A stretch of DNA of 64,000 nt from Rosa chinensis. Its lineage: Eukaryota; Streptophyta; Magnoliopsida; Rosales; Rosaceae. Position numbers and translations under genes: made by a program. Below are positions 10,300-23,762 of the stretch, piece by piece (the first letter of the stretch is position 1; each line of letters starts with the position of its first letter). The DNA is taken from positions 55,413,612 through 55,477,611 of the forward strand of contig NC_037091.1 in assembly GCF_002994745.2 (NCBI RefSeq). Reading direction: 5' to 3'. The notes beneath the pieces are model-generated. The model saw nothing but the letters and a program-made list of their open reading frames with translations. It did no database searches and was not told the origin of the DNA.

Positions 10300-13200
10300 C
10301 TAGACTGCATCCTTCCTCACAAAATTGATCAATTCCGCCTTTGCTGCTTCCATTACCACCTGGAAGTCTATATGCGTATATCTTCCCCTGCAATGCAGAT
10401 TAAACATATCACCTCAAATTTGTTCCTGATGAAGGACATACTTCACACCATGTAAAAGTGCATCCACAAGCAAGTGGTTCAAATACTTCAAATTGAGTGG
10501 CAAATCAGAAAATTAAAATACAAATTTTGGAATCCATTTTATTGTACATACCAGAAGTGAGTTTTAGACCAAAATGCAGAAGCATATGCTGGACTTGGAA
10601 TGCCATGCATGATCCTTGCAACAGCTCTGGGGGTGAATTTGGCCTGTGAATTGCTCCGTAGAAAGACCTGTACAGCCAAGAAGAGCCATTATCTTAGATT
10701 ACCAATGCCAAGCATGAGCTGCCTCTATTATTATTCAACTATAAGTGAACTTGTAGGTTCTTACTTTTATATCTGCTTGCAAAAATGGGCTGCACATGTA
10801 AATGGGTAATGCCATCAGTACTTAGCATGACCAATAAAGCATATGGATAGAGCAGGGTGACTAAAATGGTTTAAGTTTCAAGAACAAAGTTATCTGGTAT
10901 AATGATATCATTATTGAAGAATTGTACCAACCTGCTTTTACCCATCTTATTAGGGACATCAACATTATCTTCACTGAAATACTCCAAAATCTTCCTTTGC
11001 AAACATAGTGTTTGCTGGGCATCAGAACAACCTTCCATCTTCTCACAGTTATTAACAGCAGAGACTGCCGCATTAAACATTGCATCCAACTTCCGCACCT
11101 AAATTATAAGCAGACAAAAAATCAATGGCATGCATTTGCATGCATGAATGCACAGTGCGCACATAAACAAAAATACAAGAACTGCACCATCCACTGGATT
11201 CTAACACCTGAGAAGGCCTGGTATGTTTTTCACAAAATGCTTTTGTGGGTAGGGGCACTTCAGCAATACTTTCAACCCGTTTCCTATGGGATGCACTATT
11301 ACAAAATGAAAATGACAAACTCTGACAGATCTTCAAGTACAGAGAGTGATTTATAGTTTTATCACTTTATACCATTATATTTATACTTCCTCACTGTTGA
11401 TAGTGTTGTGCTTACTGAAATCGACAAACAGCTTTAACCTAAACTGGGTAACATATTATCAATTACCTTACAACTTTCAACCTCTGATAGCCATTTTGTA
11501 AGCTGTGCTGATAGAGAACAAAGATCTGCAGGGACCTCCACAATTGTATAACAGTAGGCTTGGTCCTTCACTTCATATGTTACTTCTCCTTTCAACTAAA
11601 ATAACATCACAAAGAAAAGGAGAAATAGCAAAATGAATATTATGGAATGAATAATGAAGGGTAAGGGAAGAGGGAAAAGACGAAAAGTAAAACTTTCAAC
11701 CTATAGTAGATAACACAACACGGTATCCCCCATTCTATAAATTTAAAAGCATCCACAAACTTCAAACAAGTCCTATGAACCATTCCAATAAATTGTTTGA
11801 TACAGTATTTAGGGTGGCATATGGTTGGAACAACTCCTATCAATCAACGAGGGAATACAGAAATTTTAAAAAATAAAAGGGACATGATCCAACCTAACCT
11901 TTCCTTTCCCTTTTCCAACTCAAATAGTAGTTTTCTTTCAATTATAATTTGCTCAAAAGTATACAAACCTTTAAATTCTGTAAATGGTTTGTTAGGATGG
12001 TAGTTGTAACTCCAATGCTATTTGCTATAGTCGGTATGTCAAACACACATTGTCCGTGCTTAGTCTCAGACCTGAAAAAGCTCGTTAAATGTAATTTGGT
12101 TCAGCACATGTTTCTTGTAAACACAAGATATTAAAGAACCACTAATTAAACTTACTTCTTCAGAATTGCTGCAATGAGAACATCCTTTTCAGCAAGCAAA
12201 ACTGGGGAAGTCTGCATCCAGACATCAAGTCAACTTTGCAATTTTAGAAGTTACAACACAAAGTTAAGTGACCAAAGCATGCAATAAAAAATGTGTTTTA
12301 TCCTACTATTGATCAGGTGCAAGACTGTATAGTCTCGACACTAGTTACTATTTTTAGTCAAACGAACAAGAGATTCATATAATCTATGATCTCGTTTATG
12401 TTTACAGCTATTCTATGGAAGAATCTCCACATGCTACTACTAAAATCTCCTGACAATATTCACTGTGCAAGCAATAGAAGTCTATGGGAAACAGAAACCT
12501 CAAATTATATTAGCAGCCTACCTTATGAAAATTCAAAATGCATGTTACATTTATCTCTGGAAGTAAATGCAAATACTGCACTTCACCCAACTCCAACTGC
12601 GTTAGAATTGTGAGCATCACCTGCCAAAACAAATACAGCAACTGAGCATCTCAGTGCATGAATTCTTAAACTCCTAGTAAGGGACATCTTCTAGTTTAAG
12701 TTGACGTCCAAATTCAGAATTTTGAACAGAAATAACAGCACGGAAGGACCTCTTCTTTCATATCAAACTTGCGGGATGCAGTTTCTTTAACCAAAGAATA
12801 AATTTTTCCCTTCAAGTTCTCATCACTGGTGAATACTTGGCAGAGGAATTTGTTTACCACATATTCATCCACTCCATCACTGAAAAGACAATATGGAGAA
12901 GTTGTGAGCCACTTCTAAGCCAATGAAACTAGGATAGAATGAAGCTAATAAAAGATGTAACTCATATTTAACTACCTATACATAAGACTTCGAAGTTTGT
13001 AATATGTGTTGTCATCAAAATAAAGATGGCAATAGGATAACCTTCCATCCCGTCCAGCTCGTCCGATTTCCTACATGATTTCATCGTTCGTTTTGTTAAA
13101 AAAATCAGAGAAAAAGAACAACTTTTTGAACAGGCATTTTCTCCCCAAAAAAAAAAAAAAAGGAACTGTACCTGAACATATTCCTCCAAGCTTTCTGGTA

Positions 13201-16200
13201 AGGTGTAATGAATCACCTGAGAAAATATGCAATCTATGACTTGTAGAAATCTATAAGCATTGGCACAATAAAGCCAGCAAGCATAGGGCAATGCAAATAT
13301 GTCATCATGAATTAAACAGGTGCACAAGTGTGCTTGTGGGTGCAACAGTGCATGCAAGAAGAATTAACAGGGCAAGCTGAATAGATCATAACTCTTCTTT
13401 CTCAGCTAGAAGTACCAGTTATTTTTGCTGAAGTTTCTAAAAAGCTAGGAGCAAAGGGCACACTTAACATCAGGCTCCTATCTGTGCGCTCCAAAAATTC
13501 ATTAAATACTATTGATTCACTAACATAATGGAGTTTTCACTACACACGCTAAATGCTGTGCTTCTTAAGTAAGTTATAGTGTGAAATCAATGCAATGAAC
13601 AACACTAATGTGGGAAAGACAAAGCAGAGAAAATGGGTAAAGTGTATCAATGACCTATAGAACTATTTGGAGGAGGAGAAGAATAAAGAAGCTGGAGAGC
13701 CACAGGAGTATGATGTAGAGGAACTAAAAGAAAAGTATTTAGTAGACGAAAAAAAAAAAGCAGTATGATTATAGTTTTCTTACAGAGCCAATATCCCTCT
13801 TGTCAAGGCCCATGCCAAAGGCCACAGTTGCAACAACCTTCAACCAAAATATACAAGTCAATAACCAAGAAACTGAAAGTTGAGTTTGCTACTTGCGGAG
13901 AAAGAAATGGTGAGAATCTTCATAGTATAAACTTAAAGACAATTCAGGATCTAGGCTTGATAGTGCTCTCACCACTCTAATTTTGTTAGTAAAAAATAAC
14001 TCCTGCACATGCGTACGATCTTTTGAAGGGATACCACTGTGGTAACTCTGAATAGCATTTTACAATAGTGTTGTCAGATGCAATATGTTAACATTCAACA
14101 TCAAGAGTAGTTGAATACACATTGTGTATCCTGCAATTTAGAAAATGGAAAAGCAACCTTTGCATTGATATTGTTGTCACATAAGTATCTGCTTATCATT
14201 TCTGTTTCAAACTGCAAAATCAGAATGCAAGGATTAGTTTCCACTCAATGTCAAAGATGTGGACAACATTCTTCCAAAATAACAAGTATTAAGAAAGCAT
14301 GTTATTCATTGCAAGAGGTAATAAATAATCCTTAGATGCAATTATTTGACAGTATTTTTTCCACTCCCAATATAATTAGGAGTTAGGACATATATGCCTG
14401 ATGAAAAGTTTATCCTAGAAACCATCCGCTTGAAAACTTCAATACCGGAATTACAAAACGTCTGTACAAAACAAGAAAGAAGATATCTAATGACTGTGTA
14501 CCTGAAATTTGCAGTAGATAATGATGCTCTGAACATCCTTAAAGGAAGTAGACTTGATCAACTTCAGCAGATCTTTCATTCTATTTTAGTCACAGCAGAT
14601 TTAGTTAGTTCTATACAAAAGCTGAGATAGAAGGGAGGAAAAAGATGTATTGACACTTGCCTATTTCCACTTGATGACACTGATAGTTTTAAATTATCCC
14701 TTAAGTTGGCTTTTTGAATGAGATTGTTTGGAGGAATCTCTAAAGCTGACATGACAGAACTCAACGTTGTGGCTGTGGCAGTAGCTGTCATTGCAAGAAT
14801 GCAGTTCACATTGAGCTTCGCACGAAGCATAGAAGCTCTGAGCCTCATATATGATGGCCGGAAATTGTGTGACCTAAAAAACTCTGAAAATATAAGTATT
14901 TGAGGTAAATTACATGCAATGAGAAATTAAGTTCAGGTAGAAAAGAGGGACGATAAACAAACTACAAAACTCATTTATTCACACATCCAAAGGCCAAGAA
15001 GACAACCGTTAGTGCAATCCTCACACTATTCACTCACCATTCAGATACACAATGAGCTTCATCCACCACAACAAGAGATATAGGAGTAGCAGAAAATATA
15101 GACAGGAATTCTCCATTCAAGAATCTCTCTGGGGAAACGAAAAGCACCTACAATATAATCCACAAGCCTTAGCTCTCTTTAAACACTAGATACGGTAACA
15201 ACTTGAACACTATACCAGCGCATTCAACTATGTTGATATACTCACTTTTATGCCCCCTTCTTGAACCAGCCTAATCGTCCCGGAAACTTCTTCCAGTGTC
15301 TTAAAACAACAAAAACAATCACATTAGACCTTAATCCGAGACTACATTCAAGCAATGAGGTAAGGCAAGCATGATCTACCTGACTACTACAAAGAAGACC
15401 ACCGCGAATCATATGAGGAAGCTGCTTGAGCTGGTCAATCATCAATGCAATCAATGGACTAACAACCAAAGTCACCCCAGGTAAAATCACAGCAGACAAC
15501 TGATAACACAAAGACTTGCCGGCACCCGTTGGCAGAACAACCATGGTCGAATCTCCGGCCAGCACCATCTTGATTGCCTCCAGCTGCCCATCTCGGAACG
15601 AATCATAGCCATAAGTCAGCCTCAACAGCTTCACCAAGTTCTCATCGGACGGCTCACTCCGAGCCGCCGCAACCGCCTCTTCAAACGCTTCCAGGTCGAA
15701 TTTCTTGGCCCTTTTACTGTCCTCCTGGCTCCGAATCTGTTGCTCTGCAATTGCCTCTGTAACCAAGCCATCTTCATCTCCTTCATTTCCATCTTGCGCT
15801 GTCAATTTTCTTTTACCTTTCCGGTAAAATTTCCGACGACTTGAAGAACTGAAACTTCCTCTTCTGCCCTTGTTCAGAAACTTGCGCTTCCTTCCGTTCA
15901 GGTTGAGCTTCACAAAGTTCCCTTCGGCTCCGCCTTTGAGCTTCACCGGCGGCAAAGGAGCATTACCTCGAATCAGATTGACGTTTTTCTTCACAATTTT
16001 GGATGAAACCCCAGACCTATTAGCAACTTCAACTTTGGGCTCCGGCTGCGGCGGTACCCAATCGGCTGCAGAATAGTTAGATCCAGAGATACCAGCCTCC
16101 GGCTGAGGCTTTGAATTCGGCGGTGAGAAAGTAGACGGCGGGTCGTATGTGTCCGGATCGAAATCGATGCTGACACGTCGGTTTTTCGAGAACGACGGCG

Positions 16201-16468
16201 CCGATTTGGAGAAGTAGCCGGGAGTGACGAAGGAATCGACGGTCGGGATCGCGAGGGTTTGACCGGGCGAGCGGCGGAGTATCTGGAAAGGTAAATCGGA
16301 GGAGAGAAGAGGAGACGGGTCGGGTCTGGCGGGGGCCGGGGGTTCGGAGAAGAGCTTTTTGGCTTTTGAGTTGGATTGAGAGGACCTAGGTCTGGAGATA
16401 AGGGTGGGCTTTGGCCGCGGCGGAGTGGCCGAGATGTGAGAGCCGTCTGAGTCTGAATCGGACTCCAT
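10300..16468 (-). CDS. RECQ5: ATP-dependent DNA helicase Q-like 5 (RecQ family)
   Basis: Nineteen exons join in frame to 926 aa. Boundaries: 16468-15380, 15299-15246, 15147-15038, 14873-14661, 14580-14502, 14211-14158, 14047-13973, 13837-13784, 13216-13172, 13070-12976, 12879-12750, 12620-12522, 12211-12156, 12071-11969, 11595-11467, 11098-10932, 10789-10765, 10667-10552, 10387-10300. Residues 1-250 are a basic disordered tail. The helicase core has TGAGKS (K318), DEAHC (D410-C414), MTATAT (446-451) and EIGRAGRDG (592-600). A winged-helix-like C-terminal region and a plant RECQ5 tail (FTPRAVARIMHG) follow. The enzyme is a 3'-5' DNA helicase acting in repair and recombination. Start: the ATG at 16468 opens MESDSDSDG, as in the Arabidopsis protein (At1g27880, from memory); the upstream ATG at 16486 is less likely. 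Intron 4 is GC-AG. Intron 11 has an unusual gtcctt donor. Confidence 0.95.
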
Positions 16469-16629
16469 CGTCGTCAATTGGTTCAAGAAAAATTGACTGC
16501 AATTTCAGGTCGAGAACTTATCCACCTATGATTTTCCCGCCAAAAATTTATTTTATCATTGAATTGATTTTCCCGCCACTGCTAATTTTATTTCGATAAT
16601 GAAATTCACACTCTAATTGTTTTACAATG

Positions 16630-16796
16630 GGATAATACTTGGCTACAAGCCAATAACAAGAGGACATGTGTCTATTTAACAAGGATAATACTTTCTCCAT
16701 AATTTATTGCGGTTTACATTCTTCTCAAATATTTTTAGCTGGTTATTAGACACGTGTCCTCTTGTTATATTGGCTATGGTTAGAAAAGTATTATCC
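16630..16796. mobile_element. Short inverted-repeat MITE upstream of RECQ5
   Basis: Arms of about 45 nt (ggataatac..caagaggacatgtgtc and its complement) enclose 167 bp. Flanks ttacaatg and ttacgatc match at 6 of 8 positions, an imperfect target duplication of hAT type. It lies about 160 bp upstream of the RECQ5 start codon, so it is in or next to the promoter. Confidence 0.6.
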
Positions 16797-17673
16797 TTAC
16801 GATCCCTTTTTTTTTTCTTTTACTTTGTTAATTAAAATTCTTATAAAAAGAAAAAATTTAAATTACTAAAAACTTTTAACTATTAAAAAAGAAAATGTCA
16901 CAAGTGTGGTAATCTGTTTAGAATTAGAGTTTAGACAGAGTATTAGCTTCAAAGAATGAAGGTTATCCACACCATTGTTCTTAAAAACTACGCTTTGACG
17001 CTAACATAGCATAATTATAAATTAGATCAGAAAATCGGATAAAAAAAACATTATTATAGAGAGTACGCAGTACTGTAAACCGTGTGGATGTCGTAACTAA
17101 AGCAACGATATTTATGAGCACAGATTAGGGTCTAATTTGATATTGAATCAGTGTACATATCTATGGGCTCAGATTATAATCCGAAAAATTGAAACCCTGG
17201 AGGGAAGATTTATTTATGCTTGGATAAGCTATGAATAAGATGAAGGTAAATTATTTGCAAAACAATCATAATGAATATGAATGAATGGGTTCGCATTCAC
17301 ACTCACTGTAATGGAGGAACTGAACCGGAGCAGGGAATCAATCACTGATTCACTAACAAGAATGTGGGAACTGGAGGCTGGAGCAAAACACAAATTAAAC
17401 CTCCAACAATGCCTCTATCTCTCACTATTATCAGCCTAATGACAAGCGAAAACTTTACAATTACGTCATCAAAACAGCGTGGCATTCTTACAGATATATA
17501 GGAACCAACCAACACAAACAATTGGCAACTGCCCAAACAGCCCTTCAAACATTTAAATCACTAAAATACAAGTACTCGGCGGCATCATCTCCTCCATGTA
17601 GGAACCGCTGAACGAAGTGGCCAAAGTGTAAGGCGGGGGCACTGTAAGCAGGACTGGAACGAAATAAATACTT
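16797..17673. other. RECQ5 promoter side and 3' UTR of the Ser/Pro-rich gene
   Basis: AT-rich sequence. The part next to 17674 is expected to be the 3' UTR of the minus-strand gene that ends there. No other gene is recognised. Confidence 0.5.
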
Positions 17674-20600
17674 TCACATTATCGTGCAGTTGCACTTGGA
17701 TTCCAGCTTTGGGGGCTTCATGCCGTCTGCCTTGTTAGGAGGAAGCCCTACAGGGCGTTGTTGCAGAGACTCATCAACATTCTCATTCTCATTCTCGTCA
17801 TTCTCAGTCTTACTTGCAGGGGGTCCTGCATCTGGTTCCATCCGCTTTTGCCTACCCTTCTGAGACTTTACAGAGCGTCTACTGACGGTTCTGCCACGTG
17901 GTTCCTTTCTCTCGGGATTGGATTTCCCCAATATTGTAACTGTAGGCTGTGAACCTTCTAATGGTACTGACTGCTCCTTTTCTATTGCTATTGTTGCAGC
18001 CTGGTAGGCCAGATCATGGACAATGGAGCTGCATAAGAGTATCGTATCAGTTGCCTCTTCCAGTGTAAGGCTTCTTCCCTTGCTTCGGCCTTGAGACTCT
18101 ACCATTACTGTTGATTCCTCTTCTGAAAAACATACAGAACTTGTCAGCTAATCACTCCAATTCCATATAAAAACTAAGCTTAAAGCACAAAAGACACGCG
18201 AGCATGAGAGAAACAAAATGCATGTATGGGTGGTCACCATGGTTCTTTCAACAACTGGAAATGATTTGGAACGCCAAAATATTCACAGAATTTTACTGCA
18301 TATTTCAAAACATCAACTCTGCAACACGCTCACAAGACATGTTTTTAATCTTGAATTTTTAAATTGCATTCACAGCATCCCCAAAGTCAGACAAACTATA
18401 ACATATGGGCATGGAAACGAGAAGGTGATCCTGTCTACTATAAATAGTCAGGTAACAAATGACCACTAAATGCTCCCCATTTCATAAAGCACACAAGGAA
18501 TATAGAACATTTATGACATGGTTTCAGTAGTCAGTGCTCAACAAATAAAGCTTTGAATAATATGTCATACTTATTCAATTTTATTGGAACGGAGCAATTA
18601 GTCAAACATTGAAACATCGGAGAAGTGGAGGTAGATAATAAAATTGTTATGAACACTCCTAAAGAGTCAATCCACTCGTTCCACTTTCTTAGCGAGTGCA
18701 TGGATTGCAGTGTAGAATTACTTTTCCGGAGTCTTACTAACATCCCTATAATACAAGGTGAGTATGAGAAATAAAAATCAAAGTATAACAGACAATGTCC
18801 TTAGGTTGCACTAGAACACAATTTTCCTGGGTACCCTAATGGCAGCATAGGTTCAAGCTCCAGTTATCTCCTATAGTCCTATCAAAACTTTAACCAGGGG
18901 AAAAAAAAAGTATCACTCAAATTATATGCAATACATATCATACCTAGGATGCAATGTGCATTATTGGTGGTGTTGATCTCTGGAATAGAAGATGTCAGAC
19001 TACTGTCAGAAAGATTTGGAATTGAAGGCTCGTGAATCTCCTCCATGGTACTCTTTGATTCAAGTGAAGCATCATCGCTACTGGAACCAGAGGTGCTGTG
19101 ATGACCCTTTTCAATTCCTATTTCAGATACTGTAATCAAGGAGCTGTGATTAGTGATCTCTTCAACATCCACTCCATTACTGTTTTGGATGATATCTTCC
19201 TCGTTCAATGAAGACTCAGGATCTATAGCTGATACTTCTATATTTGTGGCACTCCTCGCATTGTTTTGCAAGTCTTCACTGTATTCATTTGAAGCACAAT
19301 TTTCACAATTGGGAAACATTGCTACTGTATTGTTCTCTAACAAACTGTTCGCTGCATGGCTCGACAGTTCTGAAGTAGAAGCATCAACTCTTGTACTTCT
19401 AACAGTGATTTCCTCATCCTCTTCTACAGCAGTTGTTCTGGTAGAAGTTGTGGTACCATCTGCTTCCGTACAGTCTGAAGTTGGCAAGTGTTCTTCAGAT
19501 GTTGTGTGCGTCCCTTCCGAAACATCATATTCCCCATTATTAACAGTACCCTCGTCATCAATTGTGTCTGAAGAAAGACCCAACGCTTCATGAGAATAGT
19601 TTGGAAGTCCATAGGAAGATGACCTAACTCTTTGGTGCTTCATGCTTGTATCATGTCTAAGAATCTCCATGTCTGATAACCCAATGCTTTGAGCCCTCAT
19701 GTTTGTATCCTGTCTGTGAGTTTCCATTTCTGATTTCTTGCCACTCAACTGCCGCTGGACACGAGCCTCTGTTTGTCTAGCTGGACTAAAATCAACTGAA
19801 GATGAAGCAGAGAAAGTACCATGCCCAATGGAGCTTCTCATACTGTTTGAACTATCTCTAGCATATGACAGATCCTCATAAGGTATGGCAGCGGCTGTGA
19901 AAGTCCTACCCTGAAAAGCAGCCCCCTTGCTACTGCTAGTCCTCTTCAGCAGTATGGAAATGCCTGTACCTTCTGAAATGTCATCCCTCATCTTTGAATA
20001 GTTGTTAGAATGATATAATTTCTGATTCCCAGTGTCACTATTAGGTGGACCACCACCAACAGATAATGAGCGCGCCTCTTGCTGCTTGGAAAGCCCATCC
20101 TCACCTCCCTTGACAAATGGCATTGCAAGAGAATTTTCTTCTAAGCCATTATGGATTCGCTCATTGTAGGTAATTTGGCCTTGATCAGCCTTCTCTTCAC
20201 CATGGGAATTCTTTGATTTCTCCAGATGAGTCACCTGTGGAGATCCAGGTACAACTATCACTGGTTCCATTGCATCTAAAGGCTTTTCTTCTTCCAAATT
20301 TTTTACAGACAAAGGTGAGGAGTTTTCAGGAACTACATCTCTCTCCAGAATCAGGACACTCAGAAGTTTATCTTTCCTACTGCATTCTAGACAAAGTCTA
20401 ATTTTCCTTTCCACCTCATTAGAAACATAGTACTTGCACCCACATTTCAAACAAAGTTCCATGTCTTCTAAACTATCGATTTCAGAAAAATCACCCTTAA
20501 CATGAGGATCTTCAGAAGTTTGACTGACTTCCATCATGATATTGGGATGGCCAGAACACTCAATTGTAGAACTTCTAGTGAATTCAATGTCATCAACGTC

Positions 20601-23600
20601 GTGTGATCCATCATGGATATCATGCCCAGTGTCTTCATTTACTACATCCATCTTATCAAAGGCAAATACTTCGTCATGACCATCAGAGTATGGCACCTTC
20701 TCAGACTCAATAGCCATATCATCCTGGTTGTGATCACTCCCTTCAGTATCATGTGCAACACTTGTACCTATATCAGAACTTGCATTGCTGCTAGTTGTGA
20801 CTGAGGAGTTCCTGGAAATCAGAGGACGATGCACAGAACTTGATTTTCCAACATAGAAGGTGCTACTCGGAACACTGGACAAGAGTGGCCTAAACATGTT
20901 TTGAGGGGTTTTCCGATGATCCTGCACAACATTAGAGACATGACACCTATGAGATATGCATTGATTTACTATGAACAGAGACATCATAAAAGAAGTACCA
21001 GGAGAGGGACTCTAACCATACTGGCAACCAATATCACGAACATGACTCCTATGAGATATGTATTACTATACTAATAAAAAAAGTAGTTAATACATTAACG
21101 GATGCTTCTGCTCCATATTTCCTTACAAAGAGACTAACCATACTGGCAACAAAAATTGCCAGGAGAGGGAGAAATTAGATTCAGTATGCTTCCTGTGTTC
21201 AGTAACCTTTTATAATTTCACTTAAACCAACATAATAAATGTTACTTGAAGTAGGAAAGCAGTGCACACCACAGTCACTAAGAACTGAAAGAAGAATATA
21301 ACACATTTGCAGACAACCTGATTTCCGAAATGACTAAGCAACCACAGATAGTAAGAACATAGCGCATTAACCACATATTCACTGGTTATTTTGTATTAAA
21401 TCAATTGCATCGTATCAACTGTTAAATGAATTAGATCAGAAATTACCATTTGTCGAATGGCAGAATCAAAAGATCTTTTTGGAGCAGAAGATGAGGACAC
21501 CAGTTTGGCCGATTTCTTTGAGAACGCCACAGCTCTGTTGTTTGAGAAAGCTGAAACTCTTTTCGGAGTTGATCGGTCTAAACTGCCCACAGGAAGAGAT
21601 TGCAGAGAGTCCAGATCATCATCACCAGAAGAGGCAATAGAACCTTTGCTCAGAGAACTAAACGGGTCTCTATCATGACTATGAGATGAACTGACACTTC
21701 TTGAAGCAGTTGGAGACATTGATTGCCTTCTGTATCCAGATGCAGGTGAGGAACCCCTCCCACTTCTAGACGCTGGAGAGGAACCCCTCACATATGTTGC
21801 CGGTCGATCAGCAAGAGAAGTGCGAAGGTTGGGAGGTGCATCACTGGAGAAGCCCGGAATATTTGTTTGCCATGCTTTTATTTTCGGTGATGCAGAGTTC
21901 CCTCTACTTGTCGTTACAGGAGAAGTCCCCCTTCTCCCCGGTGGAGCCACAGTACTACTGGACCCGGTGCTCATCCTCCTGGGGGTAGGGGTAGAAGACC
22001 TCGGAGCAGGGGATGGGGATTTACTAGGGGGAGTAGATGGTCTCCGTGATGGAGTACCAGGACGTGATGAAGTAGCAGAACGTGATGGAGTAGCAAGATG
22101 TGAAGGAGAAGCAGGACGTAGACTTGGGGTAGGACTGGAGTTGCGTGCTGATGATGGCCTTCCTCTTGACTGTAATGTACTATTCCCAGAACGAGGAGAT
22201 GGGCTTAGGCGACTGGGACTAGCACTACCCCTGCTGCTTCGGTAACTCTTCTCCATCTGCAAAGAATTCAGACATCATGTAAATCATAGGAAAACTGAAG
22301 TCGGCATAATCTTTTGGAAATCTTTCAGAGTCTATTCAGGAACATAATTGAGTCCCATAAAAACAAATTGACAGCCTACCGTGGATGATCTTGATATAGA
22401 AATAGGTTGACTTCGAGGTCTCCCCCTCTGTACCGTAGTAACTGGTGGTGGCTCATCATCCAAGGATCGAAAAAGAGGAGTGTCGGGAGGCGTTAATAAC
22501 CTTTAAATTCATAATACCAGATCATTTCATCAGTACAAAGAGGGAAACAGGAGTGGACTCCTGATACTGGATGAAAAGCATCATGAAAAGAACAAAACTG
22601 CAATGTATTCCTCATAAAACAATAACCACATTGATTTTGCTCTGTGATTAAATAGAAAATTCTAGGTAGCAAAATTTTGGCTCTTTGTCAGAAAGGAAAA
22701 GGCCAAGTGTGGCGAGGTGTTAATAACCTTTGAAATCAATAACACCAGATAATTCATCAGTTACAAAGACAGAAAGGACTACAGATACTGACTGAAAAGC
22801 ATCATGAAAAGAACAAAAATGCAATACATTTGTCCATAAAACAATAACCTATAGTCTTTGCTCTGTGATTAAATAGACAATTTCAGGTAGCAAAATTTAG
22901 GCTCTGACAGAAAGGAATAAGCGGAGTGTGGGGAAGCGTAGATAACCTTTGCAATCAATAACACCAGATCATTTCATCAGTTACAAAGAGAGAAAGGACT
23001 ACTGATACTTACTGAAAAGCATCATGAAAATAACAAAAATGCAATGTGTTTCTCCATAGCAGAATAACCATATAGTTTTTGCTCAGTGATTAAGTAGACA
23101 ATTTCAGGTAGAAAATTTCGGCTTTTTGATTAAAAAGCTTGAATTATCAGCCAGGTAAGATGCCAGAATAGTGAAATGGATAAATTCATTAAATTTCAAA
23201 GTTAACAGAAATGCATGGATACAAATTGATGCTAGAAGCAGTTAAATCATGTCTTTAGTAATTGAGAACACATCAGCATATTATAAAACTGGTCAGCTAG
23301 CAATGATGAACTAAAGAATCAGATAACGGAAAATAAACTCACCACTCGTAGTCATTTTTCTCTTCTTCCGCATTAAGCAAGTCACTACTCTCCCCCCGAG
23401 TAGGAATGGCGATTCCCAGCTTGAAATCCGAAAATTGCCTCAATTTCGTAGCTGTAAAACCAAAAACATAAATGAAGCCCTGTCAGCGCTGGAACCAGTG
23501 AAACAAAACAAAAAAAAATCCCCAACTATACACTTCCAACCAAAACCATAAAATCAATGTCAATCTTACAAAATGTGTCTTCAAGATCATCCGACTGAAG

Positions 23601-23762
23601 CAAGAAACCCTCTTTCTCTCGGGTCTGCATTTCGTTGAACAAAGCAAGATCTTCATCTTTCCCTCTCACAATCATTCCACTCTCGAAACTCCTACCTCGT
23701 CTATGCTGATTCCCACTCGGCTCTCGGCCTGGAGAGGACCTCAATGCCGGAGAAGGAGGCAT
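17674..23762 (-). CDS. Basic Ser/Pro-rich protein (BPP/TPPGTPLF-type) with C-terminal CaaX box
   Basis: Six exons (23762-23570, 23451-23343, 22500-22380, 22256-21447, 20921-18944, 18122-17674) join in frame to 1219 aa. Start: the ATG at 23762 opens [14 protein letters not shown]. Residues ~97-110 carry the family signature [14 protein letters not shown]. Residues 142-411 are extremely Ser/Pro/Arg-rich and basic, like the microtubule-binding BASIC PROLINE-RICH PROTEIN family. The long fifth exon is acidic and disordered, with a Cys cluster CLKCGC..CLEC (C568, 571, 573, 588, 591) that could bind zinc. The last exon has a helix ([18 protein letters not shown]) and ends CNCTIM, where CTIM fits a prenylation CaaX box. 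Microtubule or membrane association is inferred, not shown. The closest Arabidopsis gene I recall is At1g27850, next to RECQ5 there as here. Confidence 0.85.

Noticed and set aside
15574..16076. Plus-strand Pro/Ser-rich open frames
   Set aside because: Antisense of RECQ5 exon 1; no splice or start context.
21820..22245. Plus-strand 141-codon open frame
   Set aside because: It is the exact antisense of the Ser/Pro/Arg-rich exon 4 of the minus-strand gene; its Gly/Asp/Glu richness is a by-product.
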